A DNA stretch of 64,000 nucleotides from Bolinopsis microptera (lineage: Eukaryota > Ctenophora > Tentaculata > Lobata > Bolinopsidae): assembly GCF_026151205.1 (NCBI RefSeq), contig NC_087079.1, positions 17,726,945-17,790,944 on the forward strand, read 5' to 3'. Both the position numbers and the translations under genes were made by a program. This document shows positions 34,445-46,002 of the stretch, one piece after another. The first letter of the stretch is position 1; every line of letters starts with the position of its first letter. Under the pieces are notes generated by a model. It was not told where the DNA came from. It made no database searches and saw nothing but the letters and a program-made list of their open reading frames with translations.

Positions 34445-35886
34445 ATATCATCTCTTTTGATTATAATGTCAGGATAATTTACAAAGCCGAAATGTAACAC
34501 ATCATAACTTCATTAATATTATATTATTAATTAGAAGGAAATTTTCACATCGATTTCGAATTTTACCTGACTGAAAGACACTTTTTACTCATTCAAGTTG
34601 GCATTAAATTCATAAATAATTGCCATTTAAATATCGTGGGAAAGCAGAATTTTTCGAATCACGAATAGCAAAATTCTCTCTCTACCTTTCGCACGTCAAA
34701 CTTTGAGCGGACGGTTGCGTGCGGCATACAATATTGAATCACCGTAAATTTTTTGCATAGCAGTAATTTTTATATAGTTTAAATAAGCATAGCAAAGTTT
34801 CAGAAGATTTCATATAGAACTTGGATCCACAACGGGACCTTTCCAAAGTTGAAAAAAAGTGAAAACAGCAATTTTCAGTAATTTTAGAGCAATTTTCTAT
34901 CAAATGGGCGTGTCCCGACGTGTGCACACTTTTTGAATTTCAACTTAAACAGCCTATAACACAATTTAGACCTTTAGAAAGCAAAATTGAGCTCCAACAA
35001 CCCAAGGGATGGCCCAGAAACCAGAGAATACAATTCACAACTTTTTGTGTTTTTATAAAATTATTCTTCAAAAAGCACGTAATACTTCAAATACGGAAAT
35101 AGCTTTATGAATGAGCAAAGTAAAAAACTTTTTCCGGTAGATTTTCAAATGCTTGAACAATTATCTAAGATGAAAATGTCCCAGATTTTTGAATAAATTA
35201 ACTGCTTAATGGTTAAAATCGATTGAAAAGTTGTTACTTTGTCCAAAAATCAAGTTTTATAAAAACTTAATTTGATGACCGTCATCAAGGTGATGATGAT
35301 GAAGATAAATTATTTTTTGATATAAAATGTACACTAAAAGTATAAACAAATTCTTCAAAACCTGTGGTTTCGAAATGACGTATCTTTTATTACTTTTGAA
35401 TCTACGGACACTTAAATGTAGGCGAAATTTGACTGCAAAGTGACTGCAGAAAGCGTCTATACTATACTTCAACGACAATCTGTTGTAAAACAGGGGTCCC
35501 GAAAACCCACTTCCCGATACTCCTAAACATGAAATTTTTTTTACAGTCGATTTTGGACAGGTCTAGACGCCCTGCAACGTTCAGATCCTCTTACTCAATT
35601 TTAACATGGTTTTTAGGCCAACCTGAATAGGCGATTTTGGGTTTTTACCTAATTTCTAAAAAACATGCTGGCGCGTATTTTGCGCAAATGTTCTTAAAAA
35701 CCTCCACATAACTCATTCTTATTCCCTGTCATCTTAACTTTGAATAGAATGTTTTGAACTTAAATATAGTACCTGCTGAACTACTTTCGATGAGTCATAA
35801 TTGCCTGGAAAACAATACAGGGGATATAATAGTAATAGGGGTAATAGTATTGTGAATATAAGTGCGGACGGTAATGCTTGCCCGCA
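34445..35886 (-). repeat. inverted duplication (repeat B), right arm
   Basis: Reverse complement of the left arm at 22905-24754: the outer end is CGGTAATGCTTGCCCGCATT and the inner end adjoins MITE A copy 3. Divergence from the left arm is moderate, with many small indels, so the duplication is not recent. Confidence 0.8.
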
Positions 35887-35993
35887 TTGAGATATATTAT
35901 AATCATGGATAGACGCTTTGCCCAGTCCAATTATAGGCTTATATTCAGGGTCTGTAAGATTCAGAAGCTTGTAACAAGAGTCACAGCATTCTC

Positions 35994-36192
35994 TTATTGA
36001 GCTATTTTGTGGTGGGATAGCGGACCAACACCTTCTAGTTTATTGAGCTATTTTGTGGTGGGATAGCGGACCAACACCTTCTAGTTTATTGAGCTATTTT
36101 GTGGTGGGATAGCGGACCAACACCTTCTAGTTTATTGAGCTATTTTGTAGTGGGATAGCGGACCAACACCTTCTAGTTTATTGAGCTATTTG
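35994..36192. repeat. 46-bp tandem repeat, four copies
   Basis: Unit TTATTGAGCTATTTTGTGGT then GGGATAGCGGACCAACACCT and TCTAGT. One copy has GTAGTGGG instead of GTGGTGGG. Confidence 0.92.
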
Positions 36193-37225
36193 GTCTGAGC
36201 CATTTCTGTGGAGGTTCATTATATTAGTTCTGTAAATTGTATTTTAACCCTTTCGTTGTAAGGAAACCATGTAATAACTTAATGACTTTCTCATATACTC
36301 TAATATAATACTCTACTTTCTCCTTCAATAATTAAATATATTTCACATTTAAACGCTCTTTCGTGTTGGCGTGCCAGCAAAATAAAAAAGGTTGAGTACA
36401 ATAAATTAGATGTAAGAAATCTCAGTTTAAATTCAGTGCTTCGAAGCCCTTTAATTTCTATCTCATCTTTATCATTAATTTATTGTTTATATTATTGGTA
36501 TTTCTTCTTAATGTATTTTATTATGATCTGTAATCAGCGACTGCACGTGCAAATTGGTCGAGAAATAGGTAGTTGCACAGTAAGGGTGTTGCAACGCGCA
36601 TGTGCAGAGATTATTGGAGCAATATTATGATAATATGTTTTGTGGCGTTGTCGACATTTTAATCTGCTCTATTTTCTAAATAGCATATTAATGATCTCTT
36701 CTGTTATGATTACGTTGTGTGGAGTGTGTTACATATTGTTGCATGACTTGAAATTTGCGACCTGGAATATATTAGAATCTTTGTATCGTAAACGCCAGAT
36801 ATTAATTGTGATATTAATTTTATGCAGATTGCAGAATCATAGAAGTTATTAATTTTGGGACGAACTTGAGATTTATAATGGCTTTCATTATCTTAAGATT
36901 TGTTAACTACAGTGAAGGAGACGGTTTGTCGGTATTTATTGAAATGCTGACAGCTCCTGAGCTCCAGCGTTCCGTCTATATACTCTAGTAGCAGAGTGTA
37001 GTGTCCACTAGAGTAATATTGGTACCAGCCTTGTCTGTTATAACACTTCTTTAGTAAAGGCTTGAGAAATAGAGTGATAATAATCTTTAAAGTTAGGAAT
37101 GTTGCTGTTTGGTTGTCAAGTGTTGGTAGAGCGAACCGATTTAACAGATTGTTGAGCTACTTCGTTGGTTCTGACTTCTGAGCTACCTTAAGAATAGTCG
37201 TTGTATCAAAATATTAGTAGATTCA
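36193..37225. other. no firm gene; one 36-codon open frame
   Basis: ATG at 36878 opens 36 codons (MAFIILRFVNYSEGDGLSVF) to TAG at 36986-36988, coding-like but unsupported. ACTCTAGTAGCAGAGTGTAG at 36982 is repeated at 6493, where it forms a small palindrome. Other frames at 36436-36850 are AT-driven. Confidence 0.3.
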
Positions 37226-37818
37226 GCAATCAGTATACTGTATTCGTTAGGTTTACTTATGACTGCAATCAGTATACTGTATTCGTTAGGTTTACTTATG
37301 ACTGCAATCAGTATACTGTATTCGTTAGGTTTACTTATGACTGCAATCAGTATACTGTATTCGTTAGGTTTACTTATGACTGCAATCAGTATACTGTATT
37401 CGTTAGGTTTACTTATGACTGCAATCAGTATACTGTATTCGTTAGGTTTACTTATGACTGCAATCAGTATACTGTATTCGTTAGGTTTACTTATGACTGC
37501 AATCAGTATACTGTATTCGTTAGGTTTACTTATGACTGCAATCAGTATACTGTATTCGTTAGGTTTACTTATGACTGCAATCAGTATACTGTTATGTATT
37601 TGTCGTTAGGTTTACTTATGACTGCAATCAGTATACTGTATTCGTTAGGTTTACTTATGACTGCAATCAGTATACTGTATTCGTTAGGTTTACTTATGAC
37701 TGCAATCAGTATACTGTATTCGTTAGGTTTACTTATGCCTGCAATCAGTATACTGTATTCGTTAGGTTTACTTATGCCTGCAATCAGTATACTGTATTCG
37801 TTAGGTTTACTTATGCCT
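37226..37818. repeat. 39-bp tandem repeat, about 15 copies
   Basis: Unit CAGTATACTGTATTCGTTAG then GTTTACTTATGACTGCAAT. The last two or three copies have ATGCCTG instead of ATGACTG and one copy near 37590 is 3-4 bp longer. Thirteen codons per unit leave two plus frames open (TYDCNQYTVFVRF and MTAISILYSLGLL). No splice or start evidence supports a protein. Confidence 0.93.
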
Positions 37819-38090
37819 GGCAAGGAACACCAGCGAGAAAGGGTTCTTAAAGCAATAATTAAGTCTTATTTTGATAATTACGGAGAACGGAGATATCTGC
37901 AGATATATGCACAATGGGATTAGTGACGTAGTGGGATTAATGCACAGTAATCTCACGAAGTCACTACCTCATATTCTAATACCATTAGTAATACTTCTGT
38001 AGAATCAATATCATAAACGTCATATCTATAATGCTATAATGGGATCAAGTCAAGATAATGACGACACTTTAAGATGAGTAATATATGTGA

Positions 38091-38183
38091 ATTCTCGTGG
38101 GGAGGTGAGACACGTGACCATGATTCTGGAGTTTGATTGGTTAATAATGGATGCTGATTGGTTAATCACCTCCCCACCAGAAT
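38091..38183. promoter_or_regulatory. foldback with E-box, CCAAT boxes and TATA-like sequence
   Basis: ATTCTCGTGGGGAGGTGA is inverted at 38166-38183 with one mismatch. Between lie CACGTG and two GATTGGTTAAT sites, and TATAATATAG follows at about 38190. A related but degraded copy occurs at 43495-43570 and a fragment near 52135. It may be a mobile foldback carrying promoter motifs rather than a host promoter. Confidence 0.4.
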
Positions 38184-38344
38184 CCACATATAATATAGCT
38201 TTGACTTCCATTAAATTCATCAGACACAGGGACCTTGGACCATTGAAATGGTATTAATTACACTTACAGTCAAGGTGCCAATTTAACGTCTCCTAAATGG
38301 AGGCAGCTGGTCACTCTTCATGCACGGGTGCTATTACCGATTAC

Positions 38345-38367
38345 GGGGGGGGGGGGGGGGGGGGGGG
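38345..38367. repeat. poly-G run
   Basis: About 22 uninterrupted G after ATTAC and before TATTACG. Confidence 0.95.
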
Positions 38368-38805
38368 TATTACGTCTCTTGAGTTCTTAAGTGAAAATTG
38401 TGTTGGTTCGTGTTAATGAACTAAGTGTTGATTTATAGGGTTACACAATCCCTCGTGACCATTATTTTAAACCTTCTTCTTTTTTCCCAGCTCTTTTCAA
38501 TCTCTTCTTCTCTAATTCATAAATAATAGTTTTTACCTCTTCCTCTAATTCATAAATAATGTTTTTACTATAAAACTTAATGGACAATAGTTAGACTCTC
38601 TTTGTCAAGCAGTTCAGACACTAATTGTTTTATTTCAATGCTACTTCGCTAACGATACGACTAGCTTTTTGGGCATATCTTAATTGTAGGAATTATTATG
38701 TACTTAGATATTCACCGGTATCGTGGCGCCTTATTGTTACTAAAATTAATATTTTAGGAGAAGGTAGGATCTGTGGTTTTTCCAAATGTTTAGTTTAGCA
38801 TTTTC

Positions 38806-38878
38806 GTATTCATCTACTTGCAGGGTACCTGTATTCATCTACTTGCAGGGTACCTGTATTCATCTACTTGCAGGGTAA
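38806..38878. repeat. 25-bp tandem repeat, three copies
   Basis: Unit GTATTCATCTACTTGCAGGG then TACCT. Confidence 0.92.
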
Positions 38879-39093
38879 CTGTATCATGAAGTAATGTCTT
38901 AATAAACCCTGAGTGTAAGAACAATCGTTTTGAAGTACCTGAGTTAAACTGAAAGCCACTAACATGTCTACGTATCTCATGGAGTTTTGTCAATTTATAT
39001 CGTTTAGTTCCAAATTTCTCTAACATTGTGAATTGTGAAATGTTGACATGATTGTGAATTGCTTTCTTTTTTTGTCCCATGAGCATTGAGCAA

Positions 39094-39255
39094 TAGCTGT
39101 TGCAGTACAGGCACTTAGCCAGGGGGAGGGGGCTGTTACAGTACAGGCACGTAGCCAGGGGGAGGGGGCTGTTGCAGTACAGGCACGTAGCCAGGGGGAG
39201 GGGGCTGTTACAGTACAGGCACGTAGCCAGGGGGAGGGGGCTGTTGCAGTACCTC
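39094..39255. repeat. 36-bp tandem repeat, about four and a half copies
   Basis: Unit CTGTTGCAGTACAGGCACGT then AGCCAGGGGGAGGGGG. T/C variation occurs at one position (TTGCAG or TTACAG). Confidence 0.92.
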
Positions 39256-39344
39256 CCTAATTTGGCTCGGTCACTTCGCAAATGTTAAAATATCAGTTTT
39301 GCCATTAGACTTTAATCGAACTCAATTTCTTGATTGAAAATACT

Positions 39345-39624
39345 CAAGGGTCGACCGAGGGCAGGATTTGCGAGGACAACCGAAGTTTCATTTTGTTGGC
39401 CGAGGCCGAGGAAAAATCGCTATTCCTCGGTAAAACCGAGGCCGAGGACTCGGTCGACCCTTGCAACTGGGACAATTTCGCCGAGGCCGAGGAATAGCAA
39501 CTTAATTTTTACCGAGGCCGAGGCAAAATCGAGGAATTGTCCTCCTGACCGAGGCCGAGGCCGAGGAAAAATCGCTATTCCACGGTAAAACCGAGGCCGA
39601 GGCCGAGGACTCGGTCGACCCTTG
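39345..39624. mobile_element. hAT-like MITE with 8-bp TSD
   Basis: Ends CAAGGGTCGACCGAG and CTCGGTCGACCCTTG, flanked by the exact 8-bp duplication AAAATACT (39337-39344 and 39625-39632). The body is built of CCGAGGCCGAGG motifs in both orientations around GAAAAATCGCTATTCC. 280 bp, no coding capacity. The 8-bp TSD and CA...TG ends fit the hAT superfamily. Confidence 0.85.
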
Positions 39625-40212
39625 AAAATACTTAACTTAATTTTCCTGTCAAAAATACAATAATCGTGCACGGCTATTGCCAGTTTCTCTATATTTTTAG
39701 ACTCTTTTAATTGTGTCAGTTTTATTTTTAACTGTGTCAGTCTCTATTTTTCAAAGTTTTTTAATTGTTTTATTCGTTGGGTAAACTAGGTGTTAAATTC
39801 CTAGAGCTTAGTAGTAATGAGTTGTAAAGTTGCAAACAAGGAATTTGATGAAAATATTGTCCGTGTGCCAAAAAAAATTATAGTAAATATCTGCAGCTAA
39901 CTCTATTAATACTCGAATTGTTGTAAATTTAGTGATCGTTAGGTTTCTTTATTGGTGTTATAATAATATGCAAGACGTTGTTTTACCTTTGTTAAAACTT
40001 AACATTGTTTAGTAAAATAAGCGTAGCCAAGCGTGCTGTTATTCTCATCTGAATGATTGGTGAAATCTTGTATCTTAAAGTCTTCATTATTTCGAAAACT
40101 GTTGCATCCTGTCTTTCGTTCTTTTGTTATCGCTTAGCGTTCTCGGTTTAACATTTAGACTTGATTTGTTCAGTCGTGGAAGGGACTTAAATTGTGCCTG
40201 CTTTGCCATAAC

Positions 40213-40265
40213 GTCTTTATTAGGGGGGGGGGGGAACATGTCACCCCCCCCCCCCCCCCCCCCCT
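40213..40265. repeat. poly-G / poly-C inverted pair
   Basis: TATTAG plus 12 G, spacer AACATGTCA, then about 22 C and CTAATA. It can fold as a G:C hairpin. Tract lengths are uncertain. Confidence 0.85.
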
Positions 40266-40338
40266 AATAGCATACCCATCCCACTATAGGAATGTGAAGA
40301 CACTAACAGTAACTTCAATGAGGATGAGACAGGAGGTT

Positions 40339-40375
40339 GTTGTGCAGGATGAAAGTTACCTTTGTCCTGCACAAC
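40339..40375. repeat. perfect 11-bp stem hairpin
   Basis: GTTGTGCAGGA and TCCTGCACAAC flank a 15-base loop that itself has AAAG/CTTT pairing. Confidence 0.65.
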
Positions 40376-40540
40376 CACCAAGGGAACCTCGAGTCATGAA
40401 GGCTCATATTATATATATAATATATTGTCTAAATACGATTTGAACTCTTGATAGTTGAGGGACGAGGTATAGATTATTGAAAACCCCCCCGGCCCTAAAA
40501 ACCCCCCCCCGGCCCTTAAAACGTAGGGCCTGTCGTGATA

Positions 40541-40672
40541 TCATGGATCGCTTAGGTTCCACCAGGATCTGGTAGTCCTCATAATTCTGCGGCCTCTATG
40601 TATCGTCATCTCGTACAACTCTTTAAGAATCTTAGGGATTTGGCATGTGAAAATTTGCAGCCTTCCAGACAT
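40541..40672 (-). CDS. small ORF in left TIR (43 aa), doubtful
   Basis: Frame starting MSGRLQIFTCQIPKILKELY and ending at TGA. The frame runs further upstream but has no ATG there, only TTG. An identical peptide is encoded in the right TIR at 42974-43105. Identity of the repeats explains the conservation, so it is not independent evidence for translation. Promoter-like motifs lie just upstream in both copies. Confidence 0.25.
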   Translation of the reverse strand: MSGRLQIFTCQIPKILKELYEMTIHRGRRIMRTTRSWWNLSDP

Positions 40673-41783
40673 TGATTGAGTTAACGAGGTGTCGTACGTC
40701 ACCTCAAGATCGGGTGACAGGGGGCTGACCAGGCCAGAACCCAATTCAAATTGATTGGGTCTGAGGTCACGTGATTATGAGCCTGAGGTCACGTGACTAT
40801 GACGTCACCAGACCTTCCTCTCCGTTTCCCGCTCATTGGACCAGGTGAGCTTGCATGCATGTGAATGTGGGTGTAAGTATAGCTGTACTGTAGTTTATAC
40901 CTAATTAAACCCCTATAGAAACCGAAAATTTATTTACCTAGAAATTTACCAAAATATCGTCATTGTTTTAAATTTATTTTGATGAACATTCCTGACCTAA
41001 AATCGCACGAGAAATCGATTAAACTTGGTTTCAGAACTCAACATTGCTTCCTTATGCCTAAAAATCCATGTTTTATCGATACAATCAACATCTCGATCAT
41101 ATTAATTAATTAGTAACAGGTAACAAATACGCAAAAACAATTTCATCACATCTACATTGTATTCTTAACGGGTCGATTTCCAATAACCATTAACCAATAA
41201 TCGTTGTGATGATACGTCATGTGTTCCTGATCATCATCAGCAATGTCAAGACAGGAGCGGCGGTTGCTTTAAATCAATGGTTTATGTTCGACCACTGTTG
41301 ACGGAAAATTCGGGAATTGAAAATGTTTACTAATATAACACGAGAAAATCGGGACAGGAATATATTCAAGGCACAGCACCATGAAAATGACCAATGTTCA
41401 AAGTGAGACGTGAGTTGGGCGACTGACATGGTGGAAACACTTAGAATGATGCCGTTGCAATCGTCTTATCAGTTATATGTATAAAAACCTTGTGTTATGT
41501 GGCAGTTGTATTGCAATTTTTGCAATTTCAGTTGGGCAGCTTTTTTTAAGTGTCTGTTATTTCAATTTTCGTAAACGTACTACCTGGCAATGTTATGAAC
41601 TAAAAGGGTGACCATTTTTGGTTATTACTAGCACTTTGCAAATCCAGCAGATTTACTTTTGTAAAATATTTTGTTAACGATTTCTAATAAAATTCAAGTT
41701 GCACTGCTGGTGTGGCTAAATGTTAAAAGTGAGTCCCCTTGCTACGTGGTCTGACGAGAGCCGCTATCATATCATACATAAGA

Positions 41784-41946
41784 ATGCCTCTCAAAACAGA
41801 GTTTGTTAACAACAACCAAGCTGTTGAGAGGCAAGTGGCGCTTATGTCAACCTGTGGTAAGAAGGTGGTAGGGAGGATAGGAAGTCTGGGCAACAAATTG
41901 CTGTCGCAGAGCACAGACAGCAAACGAAAAAGCAGAAGAAGTGAAG
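41784..41946 (+). CDS. possible captured first exon inside the long-TIR element
   Basis: ATG in a good context (AAGAATGCC) opens 54 codons: MPLKTEFVNNNQAVERQVAL, then MSTCGKKVVGRIGSLGNKLL and a basic Ser/Lys/Arg tail, up to the donor GAAG/GTACAA. If unspliced it ends at TAA 41976-41978. Composition is coding-like and unlike the AT-rich surroundings, so it could be a host gene fragment carried by the element or the remnant of its own protein. No domain recognised. Confidence 0.3.
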
Positions 41947-42973
41947 GTACAATAAATCAGATATACTGTATTTTCTAAGTGGCTCACAAGTAGGAGCTCA
42001 ACCATTATTTCTTGTATTGTCACAAAAACGTCTGTAGCTTAACTTAATTTCAGATCACATCATTATAATGGATTATAAATAATGCTAAACATTAGCCATA
42101 TTAGGTGAAGAGTATTATGTAGGCTTTTAACAACCATATAATGCTTTATATCCCACACCCAAGTAACAGAAATGCAATTGATTTTAACCTGTCGACAATA
42201 TTTCAGAAAAGATTCCCGCAAGCAAGCATTTTCCTTCGTTCTGCTCTGATCTCTACTCTGTTACTAACTGATGATGGACTTTGATACGATTCGTTGATAT
42301 GATTTTTGACGTATTGTATATAGCTTACATTTAACCATATAATGGTTCAGACAAAAGGACAATTAAACTGGTGTTTTATTTTTAACGGGTGATACTCGTA
42401 AAATATTTGTTCCAAATATTACCTTCGACGAGTTTAGCTCGGCGCACGTCCTGGTAGGTTATATTTTATAAACCTACAATTTTGTTTAGTTAGTCTACCG
42501 CGTAACTATACTTGAACCCTTTAAGTAATAAGTTGAACTACAGGATCGAGATGTTGATTGTATCGATAAAACATGGATTTTTAGGCATAAGGAAGCATTG
42601 TTGAGTTCTGAAACCAAGTTTAATCGATTTCTCGTGCGATTTTAGGTCAGGAATGTTCATCAAAATAAATTTAAAACAATGACGATATTTTGGTAAATTT
42701 CTAGCTTTCTGCCAGAAAATAAATTTTCGGTTTCTATAGGGGTTTAATTAGGTATAAACTACAGTACAGCTATACTTACACCCACATTCACATGCATGCA
42801 AGCTCACCTGGTCCAATGAGCGGGAAACGGAGAAGAAGGTCTGGTGACGTCATAGTCACGTGACCTCAGGCTCATAATCACGTGACCTCAGACCCAATCA
42901 ATTGGGTTCTGGCCTGGTCAGCCCCCTGTCACCCGATCTTGAGGTGACGTACGACACCTCGTTAACTCAATCA

Positions 42974-43105
42974 ATGTCTGGAAGGCTGCAAATTTTCACA
43001 TGCCAAATCCCTAAGATTCTTAAAGAGTTGTACGAGATGACGATACATAGAGGCCGCAGAATTATGAGGACTACCAGATCCTGGTGGAACCTAAGCGATC
43101 CATGA
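42974..43105 (+). CDS. small ORF in right TIR (43 aa), doubtful
   Basis: Mirror copy of the frame at 40541-40672 with identical protein (ending TTRSWWNLSDP). It reads outward from the element. Confidence 0.25.
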   Translation: MSGRLQIFTCQIPKILKELYEMTIHRGRRIMRTTRSWWNLSDP

Positions 43106-43130
43106 TATCACGACAGGCCCTACTTAAAAC

Positions 43131-43784
43131 GTGATATCCTTACGTATCAAGGCTTATAACTTGCACACATAGCTCTAGTACTCATGAATAAAGGCTGCTT
43201 TCTCTCTTCAGTTGCTCAGCGGTTTTGGGGACTGGTAGATCAGTCTAAATGCTAAATTCTTCGCCTCGCTAAGAGAATAGCTAAGGGAATAGAATTGCAA
43301 TCTGAGGTGCTGACTAGAATAAATGAATAAATTGTTTTTTCTTAGGGACTAGGGAGGCGTTCTTAAAAGTTATGCTCTTTACTAGGCTGATATACGCACT
43401 TAAAACTCAGAGTTGTATTTCAGAAGGTTCAGGAGTCTCACAAGTAACACTGCCTGTTTTACAACACTACCAGTAGTGACGATAATATATTCTGTGGGAT
43501 CTGGTGGGGAGCATACTATTTGACACGTAACAGTAATTCTTGAGTTTTATTGGTTAATCACTATCACATCCCTTAACATATTTATATTATCACATAGTTC
43601 TAATGCTCTAATGCATCCCTTAACATACCACTATATGTTACATGGTAGGTGAAAGAGGACTTCTATTGTTATCACTATCAGGTACTACTAGTTATTAGTT
43701 ACTACTCTTACCGAGCATAAGGAAGCTAATTAGCTAATTTCAGGTGGCCTTTTGTTCATCATTTCCAACAGTTTGGGGTGTTAC

Positions 43785-43820
<36 letters not shown>

Positions 43821-44391
43821 TCTAATGAGACCTCGTACGGGGAATGCAGGGGTACTGTTCAACTTCTTTAGTAGGTTTCCTGCGTGTCATATCCCTGTAG
43901 AGGATGAACTCAAAGATATGTTTGACTTTTGGAAATATTTAGCCATTTGATCGTATAATTACTGCACCACAGACTGGTTAATGTTTAAATAATTGGTAAT
44001 GAGTTACTTTGAGAGTATAAGTAATGCTGTAATGGTGGTCCCCAGACCTTTCAGAGTTTCCAATTAGTTCATTCGTGTCTACAAACCCTACTAAAGTACT
44101 AAGTTTGTATTGATATTTAAGTAATTTGTGTTTATTTTATTGTTTAAATTTATAAATGCATATATTGCCCCTTAGATACTACTTACTACTTAGTAATTTG
44201 AAGTATGTCACTAGTAATTAATTAAATAACTAATAATATATTTACAATCCATTAAATAACTCACCATACCTCCAAGTTGCTCATTATTATTATTTAACTT
44301 GACATGTTACGTTATATTGAGTTAAGTTATATTAAGTTATATTTGAACATCGAGAAAATATATATTATATTATATATATCCACGCAGCCTA
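43131..44391. other. non-coding stretch with (GA)n microsatellite
   Basis: 43785-43820 is a GAGA microsatellite with one AAAG interruption. 43495-43570 resembles the foldback at 38091. TA-rich runs precede 44392. No exon recognised. Confidence 0.5.
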
Positions 44392-44512
44392 GCGGGCGGA
44401 AATTTATATCGCCCGCGCCAGCGCGGCGATATAATATATGTCCTCGAGGGCGCACAGCCCGAGGACGACATATCCCCGTATAGCCCGGAGTGCTATACGG
44501 AATTCCGCCCGC
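44392..44512. other. GC-rich cloverleaf-like structured element
   Basis: A perfect 10-bp outer stem (GCGGGCGGAA at 44392-44401, TTCCGCCCGC at 44503-44512) encloses three successive hairpins. Hairpin 1 (44405-44433) pairs TATATCGCCCGCGC with GCGCGGCGATATA with one bulge. Hairpin 2 (44439-44470) pairs GTCCTCG-GGG with CCCGAGGAC. Hairpin 3 (44476-44500) pairs CCGTATAGC with GCTATACGG. It stands in very AT-rich DNA. It has no tRNA signature and no second copy in the window. Confidence 0.7.
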
Positions 44513-46002
44513 GAGGGGAGTAGGTTATGTTTTATATCCACCAGCGGGCGTGTTACAGTTTCCAACAATCATAGAAAATAGAAGTAACAGATTTCGAACT
44601 CAAGTTGCAAATTTACGAGAAAATCATGCTTTTGCCTTTGGTTTAAGATGCAGAACAGGGCAAAATTACTGATTATAGAACACAATAGAAGAATAGAGAA
44701 CCGATGTACCATGTCTTATTCTCCACAGTCAGTAGTAGTAGTCAGTGTGTATACACTATACACTAGTAGTATAGTACACTATACCTACTCTACTTTTTAG
44801 ATCTGCACATGGTTTAAACATGATGACACGGGCTGACACGGTGTAGTTGTTAGTCTTTCTAAACATTAGATAATAATATGTGCATTATTGTTACTACCAC
44901 ATTACTAATACCATCTCTGTTGAGATTTGTACGTGAGTATTAGTTTCCATTGTTTGATCTTTTTATTGACCAACAGAGTGTCCCCAGAAAGTCTTATCAT
45001 ATACAAATAGATTTGTTATTTCGTATTTAGGTGAGGATTGTTACATGCCTCTGTTAGAGACGCATAATATAATTAAACGCTTATAATTATCATGGTAACC
45101 ATGACGAATTAAATGCTAATTAAGTAGCTGTGCATCACTAGCGTGTGAACTGTGATATATGGATAGATCTAGATCTTTAATATAGGGATAGAGGGTAACT
45201 ATAGCGTGTAGTCTAGACAATATAACCTTGATAGCTTGGTAATTTAGTTAGTAGTTATTTTGCAGCTAGTTCCTTATGCTTATATTATATCTTTAATATT
45301 CCTTATTATATCAGATCTTTAATATTCCTTATTATATCAGATCTTTGATATTCCTTATATTATATCCTTGATAATCGTATATAATACGTGCTAAACAATA
45401 GTAGCCAGTATTTAGTGGTTACTTGTAGAGAGGATGTGTGAACTTTTGTGACGCATAACGGATACCCCCTATCCGCAGAAATACTTTTAAAGGGTCGACG
45501 ATAATTACGTTAGTCATAATGAAGTAATGACGCACGTGCAAACACACTAACTTGATAAGGGTTAGGCGTGTTCATTGTTGAAAGTAATTTGATTGATTGC
45601 GTTGCAATATAAAAGGCGCGTGGCTGATGAACACTCTAATCAAGATAGCGGTCACATACTTTTTGTGTGAAGATACGAGAAGGAGGAGATATTGCAGAAG
45701 ATTACATAGATTTACTGTCTGTAGTTCTGCATATCCAATCAATAAACAGCACTGGCCATTTACATGTTTTTGTATTGTTATCAATCTGAGTGCTTATTAT
45801 CAAAGAGTTTTCTGATTGAGATGTTGTTTCTTTCCGCTCTAATTTTATTTGATTTTATGGTTTATATAATATTTATTTACTTCTTCGAGTGTTTCAACTC
45901 TATCTGGTCTATGAAACCTCCACTTTCCGAGATTGCAGCAATATTTGTAACTATTATATCAATACGTTAAATAATGAGATAATTATAATTTTATAATAAT
46001 AC
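44513..46002. other. 1.5-kb stretch with no gene recognised
   Basis: Short duplications of TTTAATATTCCTTATTATAT at 45290-45350. Open frames at 45597-45970 are AT-driven and lack splice sites. Confidence 0.45.

Larger units (their letters stand above)
40523..43122. mobile_element. 2.6-kb long-TIR element, hAT-like, with 8-bp TSD
   Basis: Terminal inverted repeats of about 580 bp (40523-41098 and 42544-43122) are nearly identical; one short block near 42700 and a few bases differ. Outer ends are TAGGGCCTGTCGTGATATCA and its complement. CTTAAAAC flanks both sides exactly (40515-40522 and 43123-43130). The 8-bp TSD and YAGGG end fit hAT. Each repeat contains TGACGTCA, two CACGTG sites, a CCAATGAGCGGGAAAC block and a small open frame reading outward. 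The 1.4-kb centre has a possible exon (41784-41946) and part of repeat E, with no recognised transposase. Confidence 0.8.

Noticed and set aside
22905..35886. Polinton/Maverick element suggested by long inverted arms
   Set aside because: No DNA polymerase B, integrase, ATPase or capsid-like frame is found between the arms, and a third partial arm copy argues for separate repeats.
44392..44512. tRNA or snRNA reading of the cloverleaf
   Set aside because: Too long, with no A box or B box, no acceptor-length 7-bp stem and no T-loop GTTCRA sequence.
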